Numbered from the stretch's first letter, positions 1 through 9,663 are shown. The stretch is 37,004 nucleotides of DNA from Massilia sp. IC2-477 (GCF_020707265.1 NZ_JAJFEQ010000020.1:1-37004); one strand, 5' to 3'. Notes: generated from the sequence alone by a model not told the origin. Made by a program: numbers and translations.

Positions 1-93
1 GACTACATCCACTATTACAATAACGACCGCATCAAGCTCAAATTAAAAGGCCTGAGCCCCGTTCAGTACAGGACTCAGGCCTTGGCCGCTTAG
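1..93 (+). CDS. IS3-family transposase (OrfB), C-terminal fragment
   Basis: Frame 1 reads from the first base to a TAG at 91-93 and encodes 30 residues containing YIHYYNNDRIKLKLKGLSP, the highly conserved last segment of IS3/IS150-type DDE transposases (integrase-core tail, usually W-x-Y-N-x-x-R). The catalytic DDE residues are upstream and outside the window. The protein would cut and join the ends of its own element. Only the tail is visible, so whether the transposase is intact cannot be judged. Confidence 0.85.
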   Translation, partial: DYIHYYNNDRIKLKLKGLSPVQYRTQALAA

Positions 94-127
94 CAAACTA
101 ACCGTCCAACTTTACGGGGTCAGTTCA
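1..127 (+). mobile_element. Right end of an IS3-family insertion sequence (partial)
   Basis: The window opens inside an insertion sequence. The transposase tail ends at 93 and is followed at 101-127 by a terminal-repeat-like sequence that reads, from the outer end inward, TGAACTGACCCCGTAAAG, beginning with the TG typical of IS3-family ends. The left end lies outside the window, so a target duplication cannot be checked. The element stops only about 33 bases beyond the stop codon of the subtilase gene on the other strand, so it inserted just behind that gene without breaking it. Family assignment is good; the subgroup (IS150-like) is inference. Confidence 0.8.
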
Positions 128-159
128 GAAGGTGTCCCTTTTCATGTGCGGCGCAAGCT

Positions 160-1722
<1,563 letters not shown>

Positions 1723-2079
1723 TACTATTCTCCGTGTGAAAACTAGTTATTGCGCCTCGGCTCTGTAGGCCTTGTGCGCTTATGGCCCGCCTTGTAGGCG
1801 GTAAATTTAGTGTATTTCAAACGCATCAATATATGCACGTCGAATTCAACTGTACGTGGGAAATTTTTTTCAAGCTGGGTTTGCTAACGTGTTCTTAACG
1901 CCGCGGCTCTGGCGGCGTGATATGTTTTGAACCAAACGTCCACCGTCGGCGTCATGAGATTCCTGCTTCTCTTCCCAAATGCAGACGCGCGCAACGCGCG
2001 AGCGCACTCCTTGTTATCATTCCAGACTTGACGGCGTTGCAAGCACTGCAGCGCCGCGCGCCATTCTGGAAGGGAGAAC
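1723..2079. other. Intergenic region between divergent subtilase and frmA genes
   Basis: This 357-base gap must hold the promoters of both divergent genes. It is AT-richer around 1800-1890. A perfect 7-bp inverted repeat, ACGCCGC/GCGGCGT, lies at 1898-1918. A -10-like TATCAT is at 2015-2020 ahead of frmA, but no convincing -35 accompanies it. The Shine-Dalgarno sequence of frmA (GGAAGGGAG) precedes its ATG. No gene was found here; the open frames are short and have no recognisable product. Confidence 0.5.
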
Positions 2080-3186
2080 ATGAAGACCAAGGCTGCAGTT
2101 GCATGGAAGGCGGGCCATCCGCTCACGATCGAGGAAGTCGAGCTCGAAGGCCCGAAGGCGGGCGAGGTGCTCGTCGAGGTGAAGGCAACCGGCATTTGCC
2201 ACACCGATTACTACACCTTGTCCGGCGCCGATCCGGAAGGCCTGTTCCCCGCCATCCTCGGGCATGAAGGCGCGGGCGTGGTGGTCGACGTCGGTCCGGG
2301 CGTAACGAGCCTGCGCAAGGACGACCACGTAATCCCGCTCTACACGCCGGAGTGCCGCCAGTGCAAGTTCTGCCTGTCGCAGAAAACCAATCTGTGCCAG
2401 GCGATCCGCTCGACGCAGGGCCGCGGCCTGATGCCCGACGCGACCTCGCGCTTCTCGCTGGACGGCAAGCCGCTCTACCACTACATGGGCACCTCGACCT
2501 TCTCGAACTACATCGTGGTGCCGGAGATCGCGCTGGCCAAGGTGCGTTCGGACGCGCCCTTCGACAAGATCTGCTACATCGGCTGCGGCGTCACCACCGG
2601 CATCGGCGCCGTGATCTTTACCGCCAAGGTGGAGGCGGGCGCCAACGTGGTCGTGTTCGGCCTGGGCGGCATCGGCCTGAACGTGATCCAGGCCGCCAGG
2701 ATGGTGGGCGCCGACAAGATCATCGGCGTCGACCTGAACCCGGAACGCGAAGCGATGGCGCGCAAGTTCGGCATGACCCACTTCATCAACCCGACCAAGG
2801 TGGAAAACGTGGTCGACAGCATCGTCCAGCTGACCGACGGCGGCGCCGACTACAGCTTCGAATGCGTCGGCAACGTCACCACCATGCGCCAGGCGCTGGA
2901 GTGCTGCCACAAGGGTTGGGGCCAGTCGATCATCATCGGCGTGGCGGCGGCCGGCCAGGAAATCTCGACCCGTCCGTTCCAGCTGGTGACGGGCCGCGTA
3001 TGGAAGGGCTCCGCTTTCGGCGGCGCGCGCGGACGCACCGACGTGCCGAAGATCGTCGACTGGTACATGGAAAACAAGATCAACATCGACGACCTGATCA
3101 CCCACCACCTGCCGCTCGAGCGCATCAACGAAGGCTTCGACCTGATGAAGTCGGGCGAGTCGATCCGCTCGGTCGTCGTCTTCTGA
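2080..3186 (+). CDS. frmA: S-(hydroxymethyl)glutathione dehydrogenase (class III alcohol dehydrogenase)
   Basis: This 368-residue cytoplasmic zinc enzyme oxidises S-hydroxymethylglutathione, the adduct of formaldehyde and glutathione, to S-formylglutathione with NAD, and also acts as a GSNO reductase. Catalytic-zinc ligands are Cys40 (GICHTD), His62 (GHEGAG) and Cys169 (YIGCGVTTG). Structural-zinc cysteines are at 92, 95, 98 and 106. The Rossmann motif GLGGIG is at 194-199. Length and sequence match the family throughout, and GGAAGGGAG precedes the ATG. No frmB (S-formylglutathione hydrolase) or frmR-type regulator is adjacent, so formaldehyde detoxification is not organised as a frmRAB operon here. 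A GC-rich terminator follows. Confidence 0.97.
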   Translation: MKTKAAVAWKAGHPLTIEEVELEGPKAGEVLVEVKATGICHTDYYTLSGADPEGLFPAILGHEGAGVVVDVGPGVTSLRKDDHVIPLYTPECRQCKFCLSQKTNLCQAIRSTQGRGLMPDATSRFSLDGKPLYHYMGTSTFSNYIVVPEIALAKVRSDAPFDKICYIGCGVTTGIGAVIFTAKVEAGANVVVFGLGGIGLNVIQAARMVGADKIIGVDLNPEREAMARKFGMTHFINPTKVENVVDSIVQLTDGGADYSFECVGNVTTMRQALECCHKGWGQSIIIGVAAAGQEISTRPFQLVTGRVWKGSAFGGARGRTDVPKIVDWYMENKINIDDLITHHLPLERINEGFDLMKSGESIRSVVVF

Positions 3187-3228
3187 TTTGCCAGGCGGGC
3201 CGCCACGGTCCGCCCGATGGATTCCTCC

Positions 3229-3252
3229 ACGCGGCCTCCGGGCCGCGTTTTT
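3229..3252 (+). terminator. Rho-independent terminator of frmA
   Basis: A CGCGGCC/GGCCGCG stem with a short TCC-centred loop is followed by TTTTT, 45 bases after the frmA stop. A second GC-rich hairpin lies just upstream (about 3194-3215). Confidence 0.8.
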
Positions 3253-3357
3253 CATTCTGTACCGCCGATCGTGCCGCCTGTCGCACCGGGCTGGCCTGGC
3301 GCGCCACGCGCGCCTACAGTGCTCCCATCGCCAGCCCCGTTCGCCGCAAAGTAGAAA

Positions 3358-3389
3358 AAAAGTTCTAGACAAAATTATCTAGAACTTTT
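3358..3389. promoter_or_regulatory. Operator-like perfect palindrome ahead of the M56 gene
   Basis: Two perfect 12-base arms, AAAAGTTCTAGA and TCTAGAACTTTT, flank an 8-base AT spacer. The palindrome overlaps the predicted -35 and spacer of the M56 gene promoter, the place expected for a repressor site. BlaR1-like genes are usually controlled by BlaI/MecI-type dimeric repressors, but no such gene is next to this one. It could also fold as a hairpin. The binding protein is unknown. Confidence 0.6.
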
Positions 3390-3394
3390 AATCT
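3366..3394 (+). promoter_or_regulatory. Predicted sigma-70 promoter of the M56 gene
   Basis: TAGACA (5 of 6 to the -35 consensus) is separated by exactly 17 bases from TAATCT (3 of 6 to the -10). Transcription would begin near 3401, about 36 bases before the ATG at 3437. The -35 lies inside the left arm of the 3358-3389 palindrome. Prediction from pattern only. Confidence 0.45.
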
Positions 3395-3436
3395 AGTTGC
3401 CAACGGTGGAGCTGGAGCACACCAAATGGAGACCCG

Positions 3437-5251
3437 ATGAACGCGCTGCTGGACACTGCTGCACCGGCCCTGGCCTGGGCCCTGATCGACTTCCTGTGGC
3501 AGGGGCTGCTGGTCGGCTGGGCCGCGGCGCTGCTGCTGGCGCTGATGCGCAAGGCGAGTCCGCAGGCGCGCTACCTGGTGGCCTGCGCCGCGCTGCTCCT
3601 GTGCGCGGCCCTGCCCGTGGCCGGCACCGTGCAGCGCGTACTGGATGCAAATGCCGGCGCCGTGACGACCATGCTGCCCGTGACCGTGACGGGGCAGGTA
3701 AGCGGCACCCTCCCTGCGCTGCCGGCGATGACGATCGACGCCGGCCGCTTCGCCGGCTGGGAGACGGCGCTGGAGCAGCGCCTGCCCCTGGTGGTGCTGT
3801 GCTGGTCGCTCGGCGCCGGGATGCTGGCGCTGCGCATGGTGCTCGGTCTGGCCTGGGTGCGCCGGCGCAGCCGTCCCGGCCAGTACCGGGTGGACCCGGT
3901 GTGGCAGGCGCGGCTGGATGCGCTGGCGCGCGGCATGGGCATCGCCCGCCGCGTCACGCTGGGCCTGGTCGACGATTTGACGAGCCCCGTGACGGCCGGC
4001 TGGTGGCGTCCGGTGGTGCTGGTGCCGGCGGCGCTCGTGTCGGGCATGCCGCCCCAGCTGCTGGAAGCGCTGCTGGCGCACGAGCTGGCCCATGTGCGCC
4101 GTTGCGATTACGTAGTGAATTTGATCCAGAGCGCGATCGAGATCCTGCTGTTCTACCACCCGGCCGTGTGGTGGCTGTCGAACCGGATCCGCGAAGAGCG
4201 CGAACAGATTGCAGATGATGTAGCCGCAAGCAAGCTCGGCGAACCGCGGCGCCTGGCACTTGCATTGTCCGAACTGGACCTGTTCCAGTTCACCCCGCAA
4301 CTTGCCCAAGCAGCACATGGAGGAAAGCTTATGTCCCGCATCAAACGCCTGGTTCGTCCGGAAGCCGAACCGCTGAACTGGAAACTCGCCCTGCCGATCC
4401 TGGGCCTGGCCACCGCCGCCGCCTTCTATTCCTGGTCGGCCCCGGTGCAGGCCGCCGCGGAGCAGCCGGCCCCCGCGCACCAGGCCACGCCGAACGCCCG
4501 TCCCGATCCGGCGCCGGCGCCACGCCGCGTGGTCCGCAAGGAGGGCAGGGAAGATCCCTACGCCGTCGTCCGCGCCAACGACAAGAACACGACCATGAGC
4601 GGCAGCAGCGACGACTGGGACGATATCAAGGACGCCAGGCGCCGCATTGGCGGCGACTTCCTGTGGTTCCGCGAAGGCGGCCAGGCGTACTACATCCAGG
4701 ATCCCGCTGTGCTGGCCAAGGTCGATGCAGCCTGGGCGCCGATGAACAAGCTGGGCGCACAGATGGACGTGCTCGGCAAGGAAATGGACGTGCACGGCAA
4801 GAAGATGGATGCGCTGGGCAAGGAAATGGACACCGCGGCAAGCGGCTTCAAGCCGGACGAGACAAAGTTGCGCGCCATCGAAGGCCGCATGAAGGCCCTG
4901 GGCGACGAGATGGGCAAGCTGGGCGAGCAGATGGCGGCGACCGACAGCATCAAGGAGCGTGAGCGCATCCAGCGCCGCATGAGCGAGCTCGGCCAGCAGA
5001 TGTCGGTAGCGGGCAGCGAGATGGGTGCCCTGCACGACGAGCCGGGCATGCGCCAGGCGCAGAAGTCGATGGACCAGATCGGCCGCCGGATGGGCGAGGC
5101 AGGCAAGCCGATGGATGCGCTCGGCAAGAAGATGGGTGTGCTCGGCAAGGAGATGGAGCGCGAGAGCAAGACGGCCGACCAGACCGTCCGCGCCCTGATC
5201 CGCGAGGCGCGCGAAAAGGGACTGGCGAAGCCGGTGCCGCAGGCGGGCTGA
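3437..5251 (+). CDS. M56 family (BlaR1-like) membrane metallopeptidase with heptad-repeat tail
   Basis: The 604-residue membrane protein has N-terminal hydrophobic segments (about 10-37, 44-65, 115-135), a zinc-protease motif HELAH at 215-219 with the downstream acidic region EEREQIADD, and a further membrane segment at about 315-337. BlaR1/MecR1 relatives respond to an envelope signal by cleaving a partner repressor. This protein lacks the penicillin-binding sensor domain. Instead the C-terminal part (about 436-573) is a hydrophilic run of seven-residue units of the form M-D-x-L-G-K-x, repeated more than ten times with interruptions, probably helical and exposed to the periplasm. No BlaI-type repressor gene is adjacent. 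TGGAGA precedes the ATG. Substrate and signal are unknown. Confidence 0.9.
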   Translation: MNALLDTAAPALAWALIDFLWQGLLVGWAAALLLALMRKASPQARYLVACAALLLCAALPVAGTVQRVLDANAGAVTTMLPVTVTGQVSGTLPALPAMTIDAGRFAGWETALEQRLPLVVLCWSLGAGMLALRMVLGLAWVRRRSRPGQYRVDPVWQARLDALARGMGIARRVTLGLVDDLTSPVTAGWWRPVVLVPAALVSGMPPQLLEALLAHELAHVRRCDYVVNLIQSAIEILLFYHPAVWWLSNRIREEREQIADDVAASKLGEPRRLALALSELDLFQFTPQLAQAAHGGKLMSRIKRLVRPEAEPLNWKLALPILGLATAAAFYSWSAPVQAAAEQPAPAHQATPNARPDPAPAPRRVVRKEGREDPYAVVRANDKNTTMSGSSDDWDDIKDARRRIGGDFLWFREGGQAYYIQDPAVLAKVDAAWAPMNKLGAQMDVLGKEMDVHGKKMDALGKEMDTAASGFKPDETKLRAIEGRMKALGDEMGKLGEQMAATDSIKERERIQRRMSELGQQMSVAGSEMGALHDEPGMRQAQKSMDQIGRRMGEAGKPMDALGKKMGVLGKEMERESKTADQTVRALIREAREKGLAKPVPQAG

Positions 5252-5281
5252 TCCCCGCCTGCGGGGCAGCCAGCTCGAGGC

Positions 5282-5319
5282 AAAAAAAGGCCTGCCGGTT
5301 GTCGCGGCAGGCCTTTTTT
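5282..5319. terminator. Strong bidirectional rho-independent terminator
   Basis: A 15-base stem of AAAAAAGGCCTGCCG with its complement CGGCAGGCCTTTTTT has a 7-base loop and begins about 30 bases after the M56 stop codon. A-tract and T-tract flank both sides, so it can end transcription from either strand, including readthrough from the SRPBCC gene. Confidence 0.92.
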
Positions 5320-5343
5320 ACCGGATGGTCAAACTCCGGGGCG

Positions 5344-5452
5344 TTAGAGCGTGTGAAAAAACCTCCAGGGCAAGGCGCATTGTCGAAGACAGTACGTTAG
5401 TACGGCGAGACGATGCAACGCAGCCATGGAGGGATTTTTCACAGGCTCTTAA
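5344..5452. repeat. MITE-like palindromic element bordering the SRPBCC gene
   Basis: The roughly 109-base element has imperfect inverted ends. One end begins TTAGAGCGTGTGAAAA and the other, read inward, TTAAGAGCCTGTGAAAA; the arms continue for about 28 bases each. The centre (about 5378-5415) is a second imperfect palindrome around GTACGTTAGTAC. TTA stands at both borders. The right border forms the TAA stop codon of the SRPBCC gene. The structure fits a non-coding, transposase-mobilised miniature element or an intergenic palindromic repeat; only one copy is in the window, so the class is inferred. Confidence 0.65.
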
Positions 5453-5997
5453 TGTTGCTTGATCTGGCCGCGCCATGCGCCGGTTTCCGAGCCACGCTTC
5501 TCGAGCAGTTCCTTGAAGTTCTGCAGGTTGCCGCGCAGTTCCATGCGCACGGCGCCCATGGCGTCGCCGATGGCTTCGAGGGCGCCGTCCGGCGTATAGT
5601 CCATCTGGACCGTGACGCGGCAGCAGGTGTCCGAGATCTTGTGGAAGTCAGCAACGCCGCCGTTCTTCACGCCGGTGATGCTGCGCCATGCGATGCGCTT
5701 GTCCGGGATCTGTTCAGTAATTTCGACATCCCACTCTTTCTCTTCGCCCGCCACGTTGGCGCGCCAGTGCAGGTGCTTGTCGTCGAGCTGGCGGATTTCC
5801 TTCACGCTCTTCATGAACTGAGGGAAGTCCTCGAACTGCGTCCACTGGTTGTACGCGGTCTTGACCGGGACGTTGATCTCGATCGTTTCCGTCACGGACG
5901 AGCTGGCGCCAAAGCCCTGGCGGTTCGATTTGAGTTTTTTGGACAGCATCATGCCGCCGACGGCAAGCGCGGCAACGGTAACTACGCGGTTCAGCAT
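5449..5997 (-). CDS. SRPBCC (START-like) family protein with N-terminal membrane anchor
   Basis: The 182-residue product starts MLNRVVTVAALAVGGMMLSK, a single hydrophobic anchor, followed by a polyketide-cyclase/dehydrase-type START-like fold from about residue 33 (TETIEINVPVKTAYNQWTQF, then the WDVEITEQIPDKRIAW strand pair, and a long C-terminal helix). Such domains bind hydrophobic ligands. Proteins of this type in Burkholderiales are often stress-associated, but no function is proven. The start at 5997 is chosen over an open frame extending to 6147 because AAAGGAGAA precedes it and the anchor begins there. The stop codon coincides with the border of a palindromic element. Confidence 0.85.
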   Translation of the reverse strand: MLNRVVTVAALAVGGMMLSKKLKSNRQGFGASSSVTETIEINVPVKTAYNQWTQFEDFPQFMKSVKEIRQLDDKHLHWRANVAGEEKEWDVEITEQIPDKRIAWRSITGVKNGGVADFHKISDTCCRVTVQMDYTPDGALEAIGDAMGAVRMELRGNLQNFKELLEKRGSETGAWRGQIKQH

Positions 5998-6219
5998 AAG
6001 AATTCTCCTTTGGTCTGGTAAGCCCTTGCACATGCCCACACAGTCTGGCCCGAGACATGGCACGCGCAAACGATGGCTTCGAACGGAACGGTCCTGCGGG
6101 CCACGCGATCTGTCGCGAATCTCCAAATAAAATAAGCGAAAAGACAATCGGGCGGCGCGCGAAAGGATGGGCCGCTTATACTGTTGAGTCAGTTGTTGGT
6201 TGCCAGAAAGGAGACCAAG

Positions 6220-6624
6220 ATGAACCTACAGGGAGGCTGTTTCTGCGGTGCAGTTCGCTACACCGTTACAGGAGAAATTTTCAACAGTACGCTGTGCCAT
6301 TGCACCGATTGCCGCAGGATCTCCGGCGCGCCCGCGCTGGCCTGGTTCAGTGCGCGCCGCGCCGATTTCCGCTACACAAAAGGAGATCCACAGCGCTTCG
6401 CATCCAGCGAGCACGTACTGCGCGGCTTTTGCCCACAATGCGGCACCACGCTCACCTTCGAGGACGCGCGCTGGCCGGAAGAGCTCGACATCACAAGTGC
6501 CAGCCTCGACGACCCGAACACGGTCCCGCCGGGCGACCACACCTTCGTGCGCAGCCGCCTGCGCTGGATGGACTTGCACGACGGCCTGCCGGAATACCCG
6601 AGCACCAGGTCGGCAGGCCGCTGA
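6220..6624 (+). CDS. GFA family zinc-binding protein (glutathione-dependent formaldehyde-activating-like)
   Basis: The 134-residue protein has the complete cysteine pattern of the GFA/CENP-V fold: Cys7 and Cys9 (GGCFCGAVRY), Cys26, Cys28 and Cys31 (CHCTDC), and Cys71 and Cys74 (CPQCGTTL), which hold structural and exchangeable zinc. The name comes from Paracoccus Gfa, proposed to speed formation of S-hydroxymethylglutathione; most family members have no proven activity. frmA lies 3 kb away, but the two are not in one operon. The start at 6220 is preceded by AAAGGAGA; a longer frame to 6184 has no such site. A TATACT -10-like hexamer is at 6177-6182. Confidence 0.9.
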   Translation: MNLQGGCFCGAVRYTVTGEIFNSTLCHCTDCRRISGAPALAWFSARRADFRYTKGDPQRFASSEHVLRGFCPQCGTTLTFEDARWPEELDITSASLDDPNTVPPGDHTFVRSRLRWMDLHDGLPEYPSTRSAGR

Positions 6625-6647
6625 CGCCGCGTTAGGCGGCCGGGGAC

Positions 6648-7151
6648 TCAGCGCCGCATCCTTCCCTGGTCGCTCATCTGGGCCTGCGTGTGCACCATGT
6701 TGGCCTCAAACGACTGCATCTCCAGCCCGACCGACGTCATGTCCACGCCGGAGCCTTCGATGCGCGGGAACAGCTGGTTTTCCTCTTCCTGGATGTGCGC
6801 CGTCACCGCGCTGATCAGTTCGCGCATCAGGGCGTCGCTGTGGGCATCCGCGAGCGACATGCCGTCCAGCGTCGCCAGCAGGTTGTCGACCTTGTCGTGG
6901 TCCCGCTCGAAACCCCTGACCAGCGCCTCGTCGATGCAGCGCACCGCCGGGTAGAACACGGATTCCTCGATCCGCGAATGCATGTGCAGGGCCTGCAGGA
7001 TCTGCTTGCCGGCCTGGACCTTGACTTCCTGGCTGTCGCCGTTCAGGTACCTGTCGCTCAGCGCGCGCACCATGTCGTGGTCGCGTTTCAGGGCCTCGGT
7101 CGGTCGGTCGACCGGGAACGCACCCTTGCCGGGATCTTTATCAATAGCCAT
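6648..7151 (-). CDS. Hemerythrin HHE domain-containing protein
   Basis: The 167-residue cytoplasmic protein is a four-helix hemerythrin-like domain. Candidate di-iron ligands are His25 (KRDHDMV), His56 or His58 with Glu62 (HMHSRIEE), His85 (ERDHDKVD) and His119 with Glu123 (HIQEEE). Family members bind oxygen, sense iron or redox state, or take part in nitric-oxide or oxidative-stress resistance. The ATG at 7151 follows GGAGGGTGAG, which rules against the longer open frame to 7241. It is convergent with the GFA gene and divergent from uvrD. A substrate or partner cannot be named from sequence. Confidence 0.88.
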   Translation of the reverse strand: MAIDKDPGKGAFPVDRPTEALKRDHDMVRALSDRYLNGDSQEVKVQAGKQILQALHMHSRIEESVFYPAVRCIDEALVRGFERDHDKVDNLLATLDGMSLADAHSDALMRELISAVTAHIQEEENQLFPRIEGSGVDMTSVGLEMQSFEANMVHTQAQMSDQGRMRR

Positions 7152-7280
7152 CTCACCCTCCGATTCGTCGTTGTCGATGTGGCGACGGCGTCCTGCCGCC
7201 ACCCTGGTCTTCCAGCCTAGCGCGGATGCGGCGAAGGTCAATGGCCAATGTGGGACTGTCGCGACTGTTGCACAGCTGGA

Positions 7281-7309
7281 TGGGCATACAGTAATCGCGG
7301 CGTTATAAT
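7281..7309 (+). promoter_or_regulatory. Predicted uvrD promoter, perfect -10, leaderless start
   Basis: TGGGCA (4 of 6) is followed after 17 bases by a perfect TATAAT at 7304-7309. The expected transcription start is at about 7316, which is the A of the uvrD ATG. No Shine-Dalgarno sequence could then exist in the mRNA. Confidence 0.6.
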
Positions 7310-7315
7310 GGCCGG

Positions 7316-9628
7316 ATGCAGAATCTCCTCCATAACCTCAATCCTGAACAGCTCGCCGCCGTCACCCTGCCGTCGCAGAGCGCGCTGATCCTGGCCGGCG
7401 CCGGTTCCGGCAAGACGCGCGTGCTGACGACCCGCATCGCCTGGCTGATCCAGACGGGGCAGGTGTCGCCTGCCGGCATCATGGCCGTGACCTTCACGAA
7501 CAAGGCGGCAAAGGAGATGCTGACCCGCCTGTCCTCCATGCTCCCGATTAATACGCGCGGCATGTGGATCGGCACCTTCCACGGCCTGTGCAACCGCTTG
7601 CTGCGCACCCACTACAAGGATGCCGCGCTGCCGCAAGCCTTCCAGATCCTCGATTCGCAAGACCAGCTGTCGCTCATCAAGCGCATGCTGAAGGCGCACA
7701 ATGTGGACGACGAAAAATACCCGGCCAAGGCGCTGATGTACTTCATCAACAACGCCAAGGAGCAGGGCCTGCGCGCCAACCGGCTCGAGCCGAACGACCC
7801 GATCGAGCGCCGCATGATCGAGCTCTACGAGCTGTACGAGGGCCAGTGCCAGCGCGAGGGTGTGGTCGATTTCGCCGAGCTGCTGCTGCGCTCGTACGAA
7901 CTGCTGGCCCGTAATGGCCCGCTGCGCCACCACTACCAGATGCGCTTCCGCCACATCCTGGTCGACGAATTCCAGGACACCAATGATCTGCAGTACAACC
8001 TGCTGAAGCTCCTGGCCGGCCACGACGAGGACGGCGGCGGCGCCATCTTCGCGGTCGGCGACGACGACCAGAGCATCTACGCCTTCCGCGGCGCCAACGT
8101 CGGCAACATGCAGGCCTTCGAGCGCGAATTCCGCGTCAAGAACCTGATCAAGCTGGAGCAGAACTACCGCTCCTTCGGCCACATCCTCGACTCGGCCAAC
8201 TACCTCATCGCCAACAACACCAAGCGCCTGGGCAAGAACCTGCGGACCGACGCGGGGCAGGGCGAGCAGGTGCGCGTGTACGAGGCGGCGAGCGACCTGG
8301 AAGAGGCGCAGTGGATCATCGAGGAAGCCAAGAGCCTGATGAAGGACGGCCTGTCGCGCAGCGAGATCGCGATCCTGTACCGCTCCAACGCGCAGAGCCG
8401 CGTGATCGAACACGCGCTGTTCGCAGCCGGCCTGCCCTACACCGTGTACGGCGGCCTGCGCTACTTCCAGCGCGCCGAGGTCAAGCACGCCATCGCTTAT
8501 CTGCAACTGATGGACAACCCGCACAACGATTCGGCCTTCCTGCGCGTGGTGAACTTCCCGACGCGCGGCATCGGCGCGCGCTCGATCGAGCAGCTGCAGA
8601 TGGCGGCCGATTCATACGGCATCTCGCTGTACGCGGCGGTGCCCTACATGACCGGCAAGGCCGGCAGCTCGCTGGGCGCTTTTGTGAAGCTGATCGAATC
8701 GGTGCGCTTCGAGACCCAGCAGCTGCCGCTGCCGGAACTGGTGCGCGTGGTGCTCGAGCGCAGCACCCTGCTGCAGCACTACCAGAACGAAAAAGAAGGC
8801 GCCGACCGCATCGAGAACCTGGAGCAGATGGTCAACGCCGCCACCCAGTTCGTGCAGGAAGAAGGCTTCGGCCAGGGCGCCCCGGCCCACCTCGGGCCGC
8901 AAGCCTTGCCGCAAGCGGGCGAGGCGATCGTCAACCAGGACGGCATCGAGATCCTCGACTCGGATGCGCCGCTGGCGAGCGTGATGTCGCCGCTGTCGGC
9001 CTTCCTCACCCATGCTTCGCTGGAAGCGGGCGACGCCCAGGCACAGGCCGGGCAGGATGCCCTGCAGCTGATGACGGTGCACTCGGCCAAGGGCCTGGAA
9101 TTCGACGCGGTCTTCATCACCGGCCTGGAAGAAGGCCTGTTCCCGCACGAGAGCAGCGCGCGCGAGCTCGATGGCGTCGACGAAGAACGGCGCCTGATGT
9201 ACGTGGCGATCACGCGCGCCCGCAAGCGTCTATATATGAGTTTTACCCAGCAGCGCATGCTGCACGGCCAGACGCGCTTCAACATGAAGTCGCGCTTCTT
9301 CGACGAACTGCCCGACGAGTCGATCAAGTGGCTGTCGCCGCGCGTGCAGACCAACTGGTTCGCCGGCCGCAAGCAGACCACGGCCTGGGATGACGCCAAC
9401 TTCCGCGAGGGTTCGGACAACCGCATCGCCCAGCAGATCACCCAGAAGTCCGGCAACGGCTCCGGCTGGCGCGTGGGCGAAACGGTGGCGCACGCCAAGT
9501 TCGGCGAGGGCGTGATCGTGAATATCGAGGGTGGGGCAGGGGCGGCGCGCGCCCAGATCAACTTCGGCGCGGCGGGGATGAAGGTGCTGGATTTGTCGGT
9601 GGCGAAGCTCGAACGCGTCGGCCGCTGA
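7316..9628 (+). CDS. uvrD: ATP-dependent DNA helicase UvrD (helicase II)
   Basis: The 770-residue superfamily 1A helicase unwinds DNA 3'-to-5' in nucleotide excision repair and mismatch repair and strips RecA filaments. Visible are the Q motif region (NPEQLAAV), Walker A GAGSGKT at 28-34, TFTNKAAKEM (motif Ia), DEFQD at 217-221 (motif II), GDDDQSIYAFRGA (motif III), QNYRS (IV), TVHSAKGLEFD (V) and VAITRARKRLY (VI). The C-terminal Tudor-like domain (about 715-770, VAHAKFGEGVIVNIEG) is the RNA-polymerase contact seen in UvrD/PcrA. Length is slightly above E. coli UvrD. The next internal Met lies beyond Walker A, so the start must be here although it sits directly at the predicted transcription start. 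Confidence 0.96.
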   Translation: MQNLLHNLNPEQLAAVTLPSQSALILAGAGSGKTRVLTTRIAWLIQTGQVSPAGIMAVTFTNKAAKEMLTRLSSMLPINTRGMWIGTFHGLCNRLLRTHYKDAALPQAFQILDSQDQLSLIKRMLKAHNVDDEKYPAKALMYFINNAKEQGLRANRLEPNDPIERRMIELYELYEGQCQREGVVDFAELLLRSYELLARNGPLRHHYQMRFRHILVDEFQDTNDLQYNLLKLLAGHDEDGGGAIFAVGDDDQSIYAFRGANVGNMQAFEREFRVKNLIKLEQNYRSFGHILDSANYLIANNTKRLGKNLRTDAGQGEQVRVYEAASDLEEAQWIIEEAKSLMKDGLSRSEIAILYRSNAQSRVIEHALFAAGLPYTVYGGLRYFQRAEVKHAIAYLQLMDNPHNDSAFLRVVNFPTRGIGARSIEQLQMAADSYGISLYAAVPYMTGKAGSSLGAFVKLIESVRFETQQLPLPELVRVVLERSTLLQHYQNEKEGADRIENLEQMVNAATQFVQEEGFGQGAPAHLGPQALPQAGEAIVNQDGIEILDSDAPLASVMSPLSAFLTHASLEAGDAQAQAGQDALQLMTVHSAKGLEFDAVFITGLEEGLFPHESSARELDGVDEERRLMYVAITRARKRLYMSFTQQRMLHGQTRFNMKSRFFDELPDESIKWLSPRVQTNWFAGRKQTTAWDDANFREGSDNRIAQQITQKSGNGSGWRVGETVAHAKFGEGVIVNIEGGAGAARAQINFGAAGMKVLDLSVAKLERVGR

Positions 9629-9663
9629 GCCGCTAATTCGTTATTCTCTGCGTTAGCCTGTAA

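Noticed and set aside
1884..2204. A 106-codon frame antisense across the frmA start
   Set aside because: It overlaps the frmA ribosome-binding site and first codons and has no recognisable product.
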